A stretch of DNA of 64,000 bases from Tamarix chinensis (Eukaryota; Streptophyta; Magnoliopsida; Caryophyllales; Tamaricaceae): assembly GCA_030549775.1 (NCBI GenBank), contig CM060177.1, positions 57,600,638-57,664,637 on the forward strand. Reading direction: 5' to 3'. A model generated the notes under the pieces. It was not told where the DNA came from. It worked only from the letters and a program-made list of their open reading frames with translations, and ran no database searches. Shown here in pieces: positions 11,851 through 22,293 of the stretch. The stretch's first letter is position 1. Each line of letters starts with the position of its first letter. The translations under genes and the position numbers were made by a program.

Positions 11851-13778
11851 TCTATTATAATATATAATAGTAAAACCTAGACCCCAATTTAGTTTTCTTA
11901 ATACTATACCCCTAATGAAAAATTAACTTCACACATTAAACCATCAAGTATTTCATATTATAATCTTTCAACTCTCTCTAATCAATATTTTTCTTTGTTG
12001 TGATTTACTTTCTATATGTTTAAATTTTAATGAAAATGCGACGATTACAAGTATAGAATCTCATCAATAACTATAATCCACCTTAATGATCATTTTTTTA
12101 ATAATAGATACTATGTTAATATTAGTTACACTATATGCCATTTTTTATTAATTAATAGCATTATTGGCTCTTTTATTTCATTGAATTAAAGCTAAATACA
12201 CCTCAATAATCATAAAAAATATTATATAGTAGTTACATATGTTTGTTTTATCTATTATATTATATATATAACAACTACATTATATTTCATAACATTATTA
12301 TTGGTTCTTTATGTTTCTCCATTAAATTCATAAGTATGCCATCGTATTATTTAAGTGACTCTTCTTCCACCCATCTCTTTGTTTCTTGGGTAGTATATCA
12401 CATGTTTTGATTATTTTTATATTAGTATGTTTATCCACCGCTTAAACTTTCACCCTTACATTTTATCATGAAAATGCCCTATCTTCCCTTGAATTATATG
12501 ACTTTATACATTTATTTGATGATAATAATTTAGTGATCAAAGTTTTGTATCTCTCAATCTTTCCCCTTTCCTACTTCAAAATTGTATGCTACGGAATTTA
12601 GTTATTTTTCCCCTAGTAATAGCATGTTTAGATGTATGTAATATTTCAATTTCACAATATCCTCTATTCTACTGTACTTTATTTTGTGCTAACATGTGTG
12701 TGTTCTATATCATTTTCCTAATATGCTCATTTATCTTGATTCAGTTTTTTTTTCATCATCTATAGTATGGTTAAAAAAATTGATTTTCTTCTTATGCTTT
12801 CTTAAAGTTATACTATTGAAATCATATATGTTTATTTTTTTTTGTAAGAGATCATACCTTATGACAACGAATTTATACATAATAGGTAATCCTTCATCTG
12901 GGATGGATGATAATTATAATCAAGTTTTTGTAATATAATTATATCCATAATAATTTGGCTCTTGATTTTGCCATAAGTTATTTAGTTCAAATATTCACTT
13001 CTTTATATATTCAATCTTAACTTAATATAAATGTTTTTAGCAACTATTTACCTTCAAAATTAACCAAAAAAAAATGTCTCTCTATATTGCTATATGCAAT
13101 GATAATTAATAAAATTTATGATATATGTTGTTTCATAAGTAACCAATCATACAAGTTTAAAAACTTGGGAATGACATTGATGAATGCACATATATATTAA
13201 AAATTATATTTAAAAAACATTTCAAAATTTATGACCATAGAATATTATATATTCCTCACTACATGCTCTGTATGGAATATAATTTAGATAGAAAATTATT
13301 ATTATTTCTATAATGTTTCTAATTTTATTTCATATTTTTATAATTGTAATACCCCTTTTTCAGAAAACTTTAATAATTATAATCAATAATTATGTGTCTT
13401 AGTTTTAATAATTATTGTAAGGTATTTGTACTAAAAATATTATTAATATGTGTAATATTATTATGACTTATTAGTTATAAAATTTAATTAGGCTAAAATG
13501 TGCTAGAGGGTGTGTATTAAAATTTAAACCTAAGTTTGGGTCGTAACCGGTATCCATTTCATTAAATAAACATACTCAGATAACTGAATAATTTTTATTC
13601 GGATACCTTAACTGGTTTTGTACCTAAATAAATTACCCTTACCCTATTCTATTTTCTTACCTCACCTTACCCTCCTTCTGCCAAGCATACCCCTACCCCA
13701 TCAATTCCTATCTCCTACGATTGTGGTTTGGGTTTGAAATTTTTACCCGATTCTAACCTCCCTCTTCTTCCTCTCTCT

Positions 13779-13779
13779 A

Positions 13780-13818
<39 letters not shown>
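13779..13818. repeat. (GT)n(AT)n microsatellite
   Basis: About 26 bp of alternating GT followed by about 14 bp of AT inside LTR F. Confidence 0.95.
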
Positions 13819-14390
13819 GTATGTATATACCTCATTTAATGCCCTGAAAACTACCTCCTTATTCCTCTAATTTTTTTGTCGAAAAACCACCCCAAACACA
13901 CTCCTTCTTTCCCCTCCTTACTGTTGCAAAAATCACCCAAAAACACCCCCAAAATCCCACCTTCAATATCCGTTGCTGTGCCAAATCCACCATCGCAAAA
14001 ACCTCCCATTTCCTCACCCCTAGCTGCACCAAACATCACCAAAACACCCCAAGCTTTGGCAAACCTAACCAAAACACCCCCAAGATTCAACAGAATCCAC
14101 TAAAACCTCCTTTACCCTTTGACAAAATCCTCTAAAACACCCCTAGCTTTGACAAAAATTGCCATTCCCTACCCCCAATTCCAGTAAGCCTCACCATTCC
14201 CTACCCCTTTTTAGCCCTCCTCGTCGTTTCCCACTCCCTATCCACAACAGGTTATGTTGTTGCTAGCCTTCTTGGCTGGCGACCATTCTTCTAACTCAGC
14301 TTGGTTTCTCCTTATTTTTTTTCCTTTCCATTACCTTAACCCTTCATTAATTATATCAATAACTCTAATTATTTTTTTAATTATTCTTAG

Positions 14391-14459
14391 GTGATATTTT
14401 AGAAGTTTTAGAAGAAGCGGATTAGGATAAGCATGCTTAGAGACCATAGCCTTTATTAG
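14391..14459 (+). other. Exon-like cassette in F, donor site decayed
   Basis: A T-rich tract ending TTCTTAG precedes GTGATATTTT (acceptor-like). The cassette keeps AAGCATGCTTAGAGACCATAG, related to the GTGCTCCAAGACC core of family I, and ends ATTAG|TAAGG, one G short of a consensus donor. Confidence 0.45.
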
Positions 14460-17406
14460 TAAGGATACAAGTTGATGTTTTGGGTTTTGTGTTAAATGCT
14501 CGTATGATTATGTGTATTTTCATGTTATTGTTATTATATTATTAAAATGAATGTTGATGATGATATGATATATTAATATGAGTTATATGATAGAAACGAA
14601 GTGAGAATATCAAAAGATATGCTGATACGATGATATTACGCGAGGATGTATTTTTGTGGATAAGTATAAATTGTGTGAGAGTATTATGGACCTAATAAAT
14701 TATTAAAAGTGGGAAATAATTATATTTAATATTTTTGTTGATAAAAGGAGGATTTGAAAAAAAAAGGATATTGAAGATATGGGATTTTCGTAAAATAAGG
14801 GCTATCGGCTATTTTTAAGGGCATTTTTGTCAATATGGATTAATATGAGAATTTTGATATTTTAACTTTCTTTACGGATTAAAATATGCTAATAATATCA
14901 TGTGAAGTGTTTGGGAGTGATTATGAAGGTCATAAGTTCTTTAGATAAGAAAATAGCCTAATTTGGGAATAATAACCTTAACACTGTAATGTTATTATCA
15001 CATGCATAAAATGTTAGATTTAGGGAAAAAATTTTGGATATGTTTTTAATATTGGTATTTTAAGGATTTATATTTAATTTGGTAATTATATGAGCCTTAT
15101 GGGAGAAGTTATGACTTGTGAAATTAGGGTTTTGGGAGCATTATAGATAGTAACTTTTGAGATAGGGCTATTATCGCATGTATAAGACGTGAGAGTTAGA
15201 ACTAAAAATTTGAGTATGTTAATGATACTATTATTTGAGGAACATGTACCAAATTTGGTGGATAAATGATCAATATAGGGAGAGTTATACTTAAATTGTG
15301 AATTTAGGGTTTTTGGGGAAGATGAGCATCTTAATATTTGAGAATAGTATTGTTATATGTATATTGATGTTTCGCTTGCATTAATTATGCTTCTTACTCA
15401 TTTAATAAATCATGAATAATATATTAATAATTTAAATTGAAATATCATGAGTTAGGATTGGTTGTATATGTTTGTTCCACCAGATGAGAATATTAGCCTG
15501 ACACATTTTGCTATGGGGGTGTGTATTATAACTATTCCACTAGCAAGAATAGTGGCTAAGAGAATTTTTTCCTAGGGTGGAATAACCATTCCACCGGTTG
15601 AGAATAGTGGAGTCCCTAAACTCAATTTAAAGTAAATCCCAATAATGATTATAATCATTTATAAGACACTAATCACGTAAAGTGGAATACTATGTGAGTC
15701 AGGACCTGTTGTATATGTCCGTTCCACTAGATGAGAGCACTATATGGAAGCGTTCTACCTTGGAGATGTATATTATTAATCGTTCAATTGGTAAGAATAG
15801 TGGTCGAATTTATTTTTTTGGATTTGTATGTTATTAACTATTTCACTGGTAAAAATAGTGCCCAGGAGCGTTTTGCCTTAAGGTGGAATAATTGTTCCAT
15901 TGATTGAGAATAGTGAGGTCCCTGAACTCAACGTAAATAAAATAATGGATATTGATATATTCTAACAATACAAATCCAAACCAGTAATTACCTTGTTTTG
16001 ATTCTTATATCTCGCATGTATACTACTTTCCACTGTGAATGTGGGCAATGATTTTTTTTTTCTGGTTTTGACTGTATTGTTACCTTACTCAATATACAAC
16101 ATACTGATCATCCTTTTCATAGGTGCTACTCATTCCCATGAGAAGATCTACCCTGTTTTGCAGGTGATTGATGATTATTAGCTTGATGTGCTTGCTTTGG
16201 GTGAGCGCTAAATGAATTGGTTAAAGGTATGGCTATTCGAATATCTCTATCTCTCTTTGGACTCTTATTCCTCTATTTTTACTATTTATTCCCTTCTCTC
16301 TATTTTGTATCATGTATCATGGTGGAATCAAGTGCTTCCTATACCTGATTTCTAGGTATAAGGTTACTTTTTCCTTGCACCTGACATAGACTTAGTATAG
16401 GGACCGCCTCTTCTATGTTGGATATGGCATGACACCTCTTTGTTTTGTGTTTTGGCTTTTGCTATTAACTATTTTAAACAAAATTTTTAAGTTCCAAAAT
16501 GTAATCCCCTAAAAATTTTAAAAGCCTATAATTTAATAAATTACTTTTATTAGGAATAATTTAACTCTTAAACTTATTTAATTTAATTACGTTGAGGATT
16601 TTGCCTTTTAAATTTATTTAACTAAATTATTTTGTGGGTTTTAAGTATACCAAATTAGATGTGAGTGTTTAATAAATTAAAATAAATAAATTGCTATTTT
16701 ATCATACTCATTTTATTTAAATAAGGTTCAAACCAATTTTTTTTCTAAAAGCTACCTTTTTAAACTAATATAATAAGACATATTAAGATAAATTACTAAA
16801 ATTTTAATTATCTACCAAAAATACTATAACTCACCCCATAAGTCATTTTAATTTTCTTCTCTAATTATTTTCCTTAATCCCTTTTTCTCCCTTATTTTCC
16901 TTTTCTCTTTTTTTTTTCTCTTCCCCCACCCTCTCTCCTTTCTCCCTTCTCTCCCCCATTTCCCCAACTGGGCCAGCCCACCGGCCCAGATCAGTCTTCT
17001 TCCCCCTGTCTCGCACGCCAGGCCCGCCCCGCTGCACCTTCGCCCCAACCGCCCGGCCGATTCTTTTTTTTTTCTCCCCTGGACCGACCGGTCCGGCCTC
17101 CTCCCCTTTTCTTCCTCCCGCGCACGACCTGCAACACGCCGCCATCCCCCTCTGCACCGACCACCTGTCTGCGCCGCCTACGTCGCCGCCTTCCCCCTTC
17201 CTGCCCTTCCAGCCTCCCTCCATCGACCAACCGACACCCCCCATCACTCCTAGGCCGCCCCGCACATTTTCTTTTCTTTTCCCGACCAGCCCACAAGTCT
17301 GCCATGGCAGACCTGCGTCGGCCTGCCACCGCCTGCCGACGTGCCCGAATCGCCACCTAACCTGCCTTCCATTGTCCCCTCTCTCGATTCTCCCCCATTT
17401 CGAGCC

Positions 17407-17414
17407 TATAAATA
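17407..17414 (+). promoter_or_regulatory. TATA box of LTR B
   Basis: CCTATAAATACCCC lies 907 nt inside the LTR. The same core occurs in E (42500) and as CCCTTTAAATAGCC in D (31216). Position and conservation suggest a Pol II promoter. The proline-rich frame that starts at 17341 begins upstream of it. Confidence 0.7.
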
Positions 17415-18441
17415 CCCCCCAAGGATCCAGCTTCGGGGGTTTTTGAAACCAAAAGCCCAGAAATCACCTTGGGCCGCCCCTACTTCAGACAGCCACCCCG
17501 TCGCCGCCGCCCATCGCCACCGCCCGATCCACCCTCGAAACCCTTCTTTGCATCATCCTCCACCGACCCAAGCCTCCCTCACCCCTTGGTTTGCTCTGCA
17601 CGCGCCGCCCCAGGCGTGCAAAGTACTCTTCCCGACCAAGCCAGCCTCGAACTCTGCCGCCCTTCTCACCGCCGTGCCGCCACTTCCAGCACCCCCTCTA
17701 CCTCCCAAAACCACCAAGGGAGCTTCCCCAACCTCCCTAGACCCTCTGTTTCCCCTGCCAACCCCTCCTTTTCCTTCCTCCCCCCTCCACCACTTCTCCA
17801 CCTTCCTTCTCCCCCCATCACCGCCGCCGTGTGCCGTGCACCGCCACCTGTGCCACCAGCACCCTAGGTGGCCCTCTAAACTCCCCCAACCCTTAAATCC
17901 TTGCTGTTCAAGTGTTAATTATTTTTATTATCCTTAGTATTATTATACTTATTATCATTATTATTATTATTATTATCATCATCATTAATTAATACCATTT
18001 TTATTATTATCCTTTATTATCCTTAATTTTATCATACTATCACCCCTTCCAACCCTAACCCCTATTATACTTAACTTAGAGTTAATGTCATTATCTTTAT
18101 TATTAACATTATTATTATTTTTGTTATTAGTATTATTACTATTATCGTCATTACTATTATTATTGTCATTATTAATTTCTCTATCATAAATGTGTTATTT
18201 TCTTACAAGGCCATCATCCCTCCAAAACCCTAGCTTTCATCATACTTAACCATTAGTGTTGGAATTATTATTATTATTACTACTATCATTATGGTTATTA
18301 CCACTATTAGTGTTATTACTACTTAATCCAACCTTATGTGGGTATTGTACTTATATTAATATTGTTTTGCTATACCTAACACCATTATTAGACTTAATCT
18401 TAAAAATGCTAGGGTTCTATTACTTGAAACATAAGTGTCAC

Positions 18442-18510
<69 letters not shown>
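18442..18510 (+). repeat. (TAT)n microsatellite in LTR B
   Basis: About 23 uninterrupted ATT units. Shorter (TTA)n tracts fill 17940-18330. Matching tracts are in D and E. Confidence 0.97.
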
Positions 18511-18764
18511 CACTATTTTACTATGACTAGCGAACGCTAGTTTTATAAGAATGGAACTAACGGGTCTAATAATATAAGTGTAACGATAAGTATTGAAGAT
18601 AAAGATATATCGATTAGTAATGCTTAGCATAATAATTTTAGAGTAAAAACCCTAGTTTTGTATAACACCCCTATTAAGGATAAGAACCCTAATCCTAAAC
18701 TAGAATAAGGGTTGATAGTATTTATAAGGGAAACTAATACTTAGCATTTTTCCCCTTTTCATAG

Positions 18765-18826
18765 GTGACCCCGATCCGAGCCCTAAAGAGCTAGAGGAGC
18801 ATGCTCCAAGCCCGGTGTCTACCTAG
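18765..18826 (+). other. 62-nt exon-like cassette in LTR B
   Basis: Preceded by TTTTTCCCCTTTTCATAG, a strong polypyrimidine tract and AG acceptor. It begins GTGACCCC, contains GCATGCTCCAAGCCCGGTG and ends CCTAG|GTAAGG, a consensus donor. The cassettes in D and E have exactly the same length, with the same boundary signals. The U-rich stretch before it looks like an intron. Confidence 0.65.
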
Positions 18827-19920
18827 GTAAGGACGAAGCTATGGCCTTGTGCTATGTGTAATATAATGTGTTGATGAATGATGAGTATGCCATGATAATG
18901 TGCATTATGCATGTGTTATGAATAACCCGTTTTGTGTAGCGCAGCGTGGATAATGAGGTATGATGTGTGTGCCTTACATTATATGAGTATGACATGTTCT
19001 ATGTTGATATTTGATGTTGATGATGTGACAAGATATGGCCCTCTAGGACATGCATGCTAGGGTTTGTAGCATGAAATGATAATAAAAGAACACGGGAAAG
19101 TGGACCTTTGGGAAGTTTGCATGGGGGGACTAGATCTTGCATGGGCGTGACCCCTACGTGGGAAAAGTTGATTTGGGTTGTAAGTAAGAGTTGGGAGAGT
19201 CTAAGAGTGATTGGAGACTTGGGTGCAAAATTTTGCGTGGGTCGATGTAAGGTGTCTAAGGGGCCTGATTAGGGTTTGAGAGAGAATGGGGAATTTGGAG
19301 GGTACAAGGGTAAAAGTGATCAAGGAAGGAGGGGGTATGGGGTTGAGAGTGAGAATTCACTTATATAAAGGATAAGTATGTGTTTCTAAATGAGAGAAGA
19401 GGTTTTGGGGTGAAAGAGGGAGGTTACTTGTTGAGGAAGTAAAGTGCTAGGGTTTGGCCTGGTCAACTAGGGTTTTGGATGGTCAACTGGGGTCTGTCGG
19501 TCACATGTGAACTAGGGAGATAAAGTATTACATTTGGGGAATTTTCTAATAAGAACGAGGTGCGAGATGGAGAACAAAGTGACGTTTAGGTAAGTACGAA
19601 AGAGTTGGGCCACGTAGGTCCGATTAGGGCCTCTGAGGAGGAACCCTAGAGGGATGAGGACATGCGGAGTCAATATCGTATGTGTTGGGATGGCCTATAT
19701 CCTTGGGGTTTGTGTCTTACTATATGCTACTTTACCTAAGTCTACGGAAGGTGGATGTCGGGTGTGAGAAGAGGTATGAGTCTCAAAATATGGGACGGTC
19801 CCTCTAGAGGGGAAGAAGTAGAGTATCAACCACATGCATGTCAAGGGTGTGATGTGATTCAATAAGGCACGGATAAGAAATTAATTACGTAAAGTGAAAG
19901 ACTGATGAGACCGACCCAGT

Positions 19921-20466
19921 CCGGTTCACCGGTTAGAATAGTGGCCAGAGGCGTTCTGCCCTGAGTGTTTATTCCGTTCCACCGGCTATAATAGTGGGGG
20001 ATTCGGGCTCAACAGACCCAAACGAATAAGTTAATCCACAGGAAAGATACTAAGTACTTACAGTGAAACACCATGTGAGTTGGGGCCAGTCCGGTCCACC
20101 GGTTAGAATAGTGGCCAGAGGCGTTTGGCCCTGGGTGTTTATTTTCGGTCCACCGGCTATAATAGTGGTCAGAGGCGTTCTGCCCTATGTGTTTATTTCC
20201 GGTCCACCGGCTATAATAGTGGGGCTCCCGCGCTCACATGGATTAATGAAGAATGCTTTGAATGAATATGAATGAAGTAATCCATGGGAAAATACTAAGT
20301 ACTTACAGCGAAAAACCATGTAAGTCGGGGCCAGTCCGGTCCACCGGTTAGAATAGTGGCCAGAGGCATTCTGCCCTGGGTGTTGATTCCGGTCCACCGG
20401 CTATAATAGTGGTCAGAGGCGTTATGCTCTGAGTGTTGATTTTCGGTCCACCGGCTATTATAGTGG
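19921..20466 (+). repeat. CCACCGG...ATAATAGTGG array in LTR B
   Basis: Eight units of CGGTCCACCGGCTATAATAG or the GGTTAGAATAG variant, ending GTGG, separated by AGAGGCGTTCTGCCCTG-type spacers. They sit in three higher-order repeats of about 200-240 bp; the second and third open with TACTAAGTACTTACAG. Confidence 0.92.
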
Positions 20467-20662
20467 GGCTCCCGCACTTACATGGATTATTAAAGAATAT
20501 GTGTGAAATTGACATATTATTAACGAGGATAAAGAATAAGTCACCGGAAAGTACTCAGGCCTTACCTTGTGTGTTACCACATGTTACTTATATGATTGTG
20601 CTATGTGTGCTATGTGGTATGATTGTATGCTTGGCCTTAGTGCACCTGCGCCCTTACTCAGT

Positions 20663-20745
20663 ATTGGACCCGTACTGATACTACCTTGATTGAATGGGTC
20701 CTGTGATGATCCACCGATGGTGGGGAGCAGACCACTTGTGCAGGT
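20663..20745 (+). other. Highly conserved block with CCACCGATGGTGG dyad
   Basis: The block from GGACCCGTACTGATACTACC to CTTGTGCAGG is nearly identical in D (34268-34345). It holds a perfect 5-bp dyad, CCACC-GAT-GGTGG, at 20711-20723. Confidence 0.8.
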
Positions 20746-20991
20746 TGATACTGTGTTGGGGTGGAAGGCCTGACTTGAGTGAGCAGGCAATCTGGATATT
20801 GATCCTTTGGGATTTGTTTTTGTTTAGCTGTATTTTGTATTACATTTCTGTTTTGAGAAATATATTCTGGGGTTGTAATCCTAAATCGTATTCTAACTTC
20901 TGTTTGACTTAGCACTTATTAAGGATGTATTTTAAATGTTGTCTTGCGTTTTTGATACTTCGTACTAAAGGTTGATCGGATTTAGCCTTAG

Positions 20992-21037
20992 CACTTAGTA
21001 CTGGAACGGTAGGAGTGAACCAGTCTGGTACTAAGTG
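20992..21037 (+). other. 46-nt hairpin in LTR B
   Basis: CACTTAGTACTGGAACGGT pairs with ACCAGTCTGGTACTAAGTG across a loop of about 8 nt. Position and length match A and D. Confidence 0.7.
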
Positions 21038-21876
21038 TGGCAGTAATACCCCCAAGTTTACGGTTTTAATTCTTTCGCTTCCGCTAAACCTTTTGATTTA
21101 AACGAAATTTTTCAGTAGTAAATTTGGGGGTGTTACATAAAATTTGGGGGGGGGGTGTTACAGTAATATATATATTTATATTGTGATTAAATTATATATA
21201 ATAAATATTTGTGCAATGCACAGGTGAAGTACTAGTTAATGAATAAGACATAGATCAAACATGATCTTACCTTATAACAGTATAGGAAAATTATTTTCTA
21301 GCTTTGAGAAAGTATTAAGGAACACATGAGAGTCTTTTGTTATGCATTTCTGTAACAACCCAATAATTCACTATTAAAATATTTTATTTGCAGAGTTAAG
21401 CCCAGAAGCTAAAACAATTAAAATAAAGGGTGTTACCACCATACTTGGTAGAAGTCCCGTTTCCTCTACCATTTTCATACTAAGTGCTGAAATTATTACT
21501 CTACTTAAATAAATAACATAATTACAAAAATCAGAATAGAGAGAATGCTAGATAAATACCGTGCTAATTAAAAACAACATTAACAGTTTACAAAACTCAA
21601 GAGAGAAATTACAGGAGGATATGAGGGTCCAAATACAACAAAAAACAAGATAGCAACAGAGACACCAGATAGTCCTACGCTCTCAAATTCAAACTACTAG
21701 TATTGACTGAATTCGGAGGCTAACATGCAAAGTCACCACCCATTGAATAAGCAGAGCCCCAAGAAAATGAACCCTTCAATAATACGGTACTGGGCAACCC
21801 TTTATACCAAACTAATATGATAAAATAGTATGGAACGCATATAAGGCATACAACTAACATGGTATAAGACATATAC

Positions 21877-21884
<8 letters not shown>

Positions 21885-21910
<26 letters not shown>
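21885..21910. repeat. (TA)n microsatellite
   Basis: About 24 bp of alternating TA within C, preceded by ATACATATACA. Confidence 0.9.
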
Positions 21911-21913
<3 letters not shown>

Positions 21914-22029
21914 TCACAGGTATGTTCATAGGTACATCATAATAAAATCCATGACATCACAAATATACTTATAGGTACAACATAACAAAATACCATAACA
22001 TCACAAGTACATTCATAGACATAATACTA

Positions 22030-22293
22030 CCACAGGTAGGCACGAAGGTTGCTACCAAAACCACAGAAAATCGCAGGTAGGCACAAATGTTGTTACTAAA
22101 ACCACAGGTAGGTACAAAGGTTGCTACCGAAACCTCAGGTAGGCATGAAGGCTGCTACTGAAAACATAGTTAGGCATGAAGGCTACTACCAAAACTAAAG
22201 GCTAAAAGTAGGCACGAAGGCTACTACTGAAAACTTAGGTAGGCATGAAGGCTACTACCGAAACCACAGGTAGGCACAAAGGCTGCTACCAAA
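22030..22293 (-). repeat. Tandem GGTAGGCACGAAGG-TGCTACC array in C
   Basis: Eight or nine units of about 30-36 bp, such as CACAGGTAGGCACAAAGG plus CTGCTACCAAA. The array occupies the place where A has CCACCGG units. Confidence 0.85.

Larger units (their letters stand above)
16500..21137 (+). mobile_element. Family I giant unpaired LTR, copy B
   Basis: It is 4638 bp, from TGTAATCCCCTAAAAATT to AAATTTGGGGGTGTTACA. The flanks CAAAA (16495-16499) and TAAAA (21138-21142) are a 4/5 matching duplication 25 bp from the end of F. Order of parts: AT-rich start; GC/CT-rich block (16850-17880) with TATAAATA at 17407; (TTA)n-rich stretch (17940-18520); 62-nt cassette (18765-18826); G-rich region; eight CCACCGG units (19921-20466); CCACCGATGGTGG block (20711); hairpin (20992-21037); end. 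No PBS, polypurine tract, gag or pol is attached. It could be a solo LTR or a self-contained non-autonomous element. Confidence 0.88.
13345..21162 (+). mobile_element. Family II unpaired LTR, copy F (split by B)
   Basis: It starts TGTAATACCCCTTTTTC (13345) and ends in a G-run plus TGTTACA (21162). The flanks ATAAT and GTAAT are a near-match 5-bp target duplication inside the Helitron. Removing B leaves about 3.17 kb, the same size as G. It shares a layout with family I: CCTT-rich block (13.6-14.3 kb), a cassette after TTATTCTTAG (14391), degenerate GTTCCACC...AATAGTGG units (15.47-15.9 kb), and the module with TACTCAATATACAACATACTGATC (near 16090) that also occurs in E. No coding domain is found. 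Confidence 0.8.
11851..21235 (+). mobile_element. Non-autonomous Helitron, interrupted by LTRs F and B
   Basis: The 5' end is TCTATTATAATATATAATAG preceded by A (11850). The 3' end has the hairpin TGTGC-AAT-GCACA (21210-21222) about 10 nt before CTAG (21232-21235), followed by T. TC start, hairpin, CTRR end and insertion between A and T are Helitron hallmarks. Without F the element is about 1.56 kb (11851-13344 plus 21168-21235). That stretch is AT-rich and has no Rep/helicase gene, so it depended on enzymes supplied elsewhere. Open frames such as 12696-12938 show no domain. Confidence 0.78.

Noticed and set aside
12696..12938. 80-codon hydrophobic open frame inside the Helitron
   Set aside because: AT-rich Phe/Leu composition; no domain; no sign of a captured exon.
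16848..17356. Three minus-strand Arg/Gly/Lys-rich frames
   Set aside because: They are antisense to the C/T-rich block of LTR B and arise from composition.
17341..17937. 198-codon proline-rich frame as a gene
   Set aside because: The ATG lies upstream of the TATA box and the composition alone opens the frame. Kept only as a weak finding.
18256..18630. Open frames over the (TTA)n tract, both strands
   Set aside because: Poly-Tyr or poly-Ile coded by a microsatellite.
22030..22293. CRISPR-like array
   Set aside because: Regular units of 30-36 bp but with no unique spacers, in a plant LTR; it is a simple tandem repeat.
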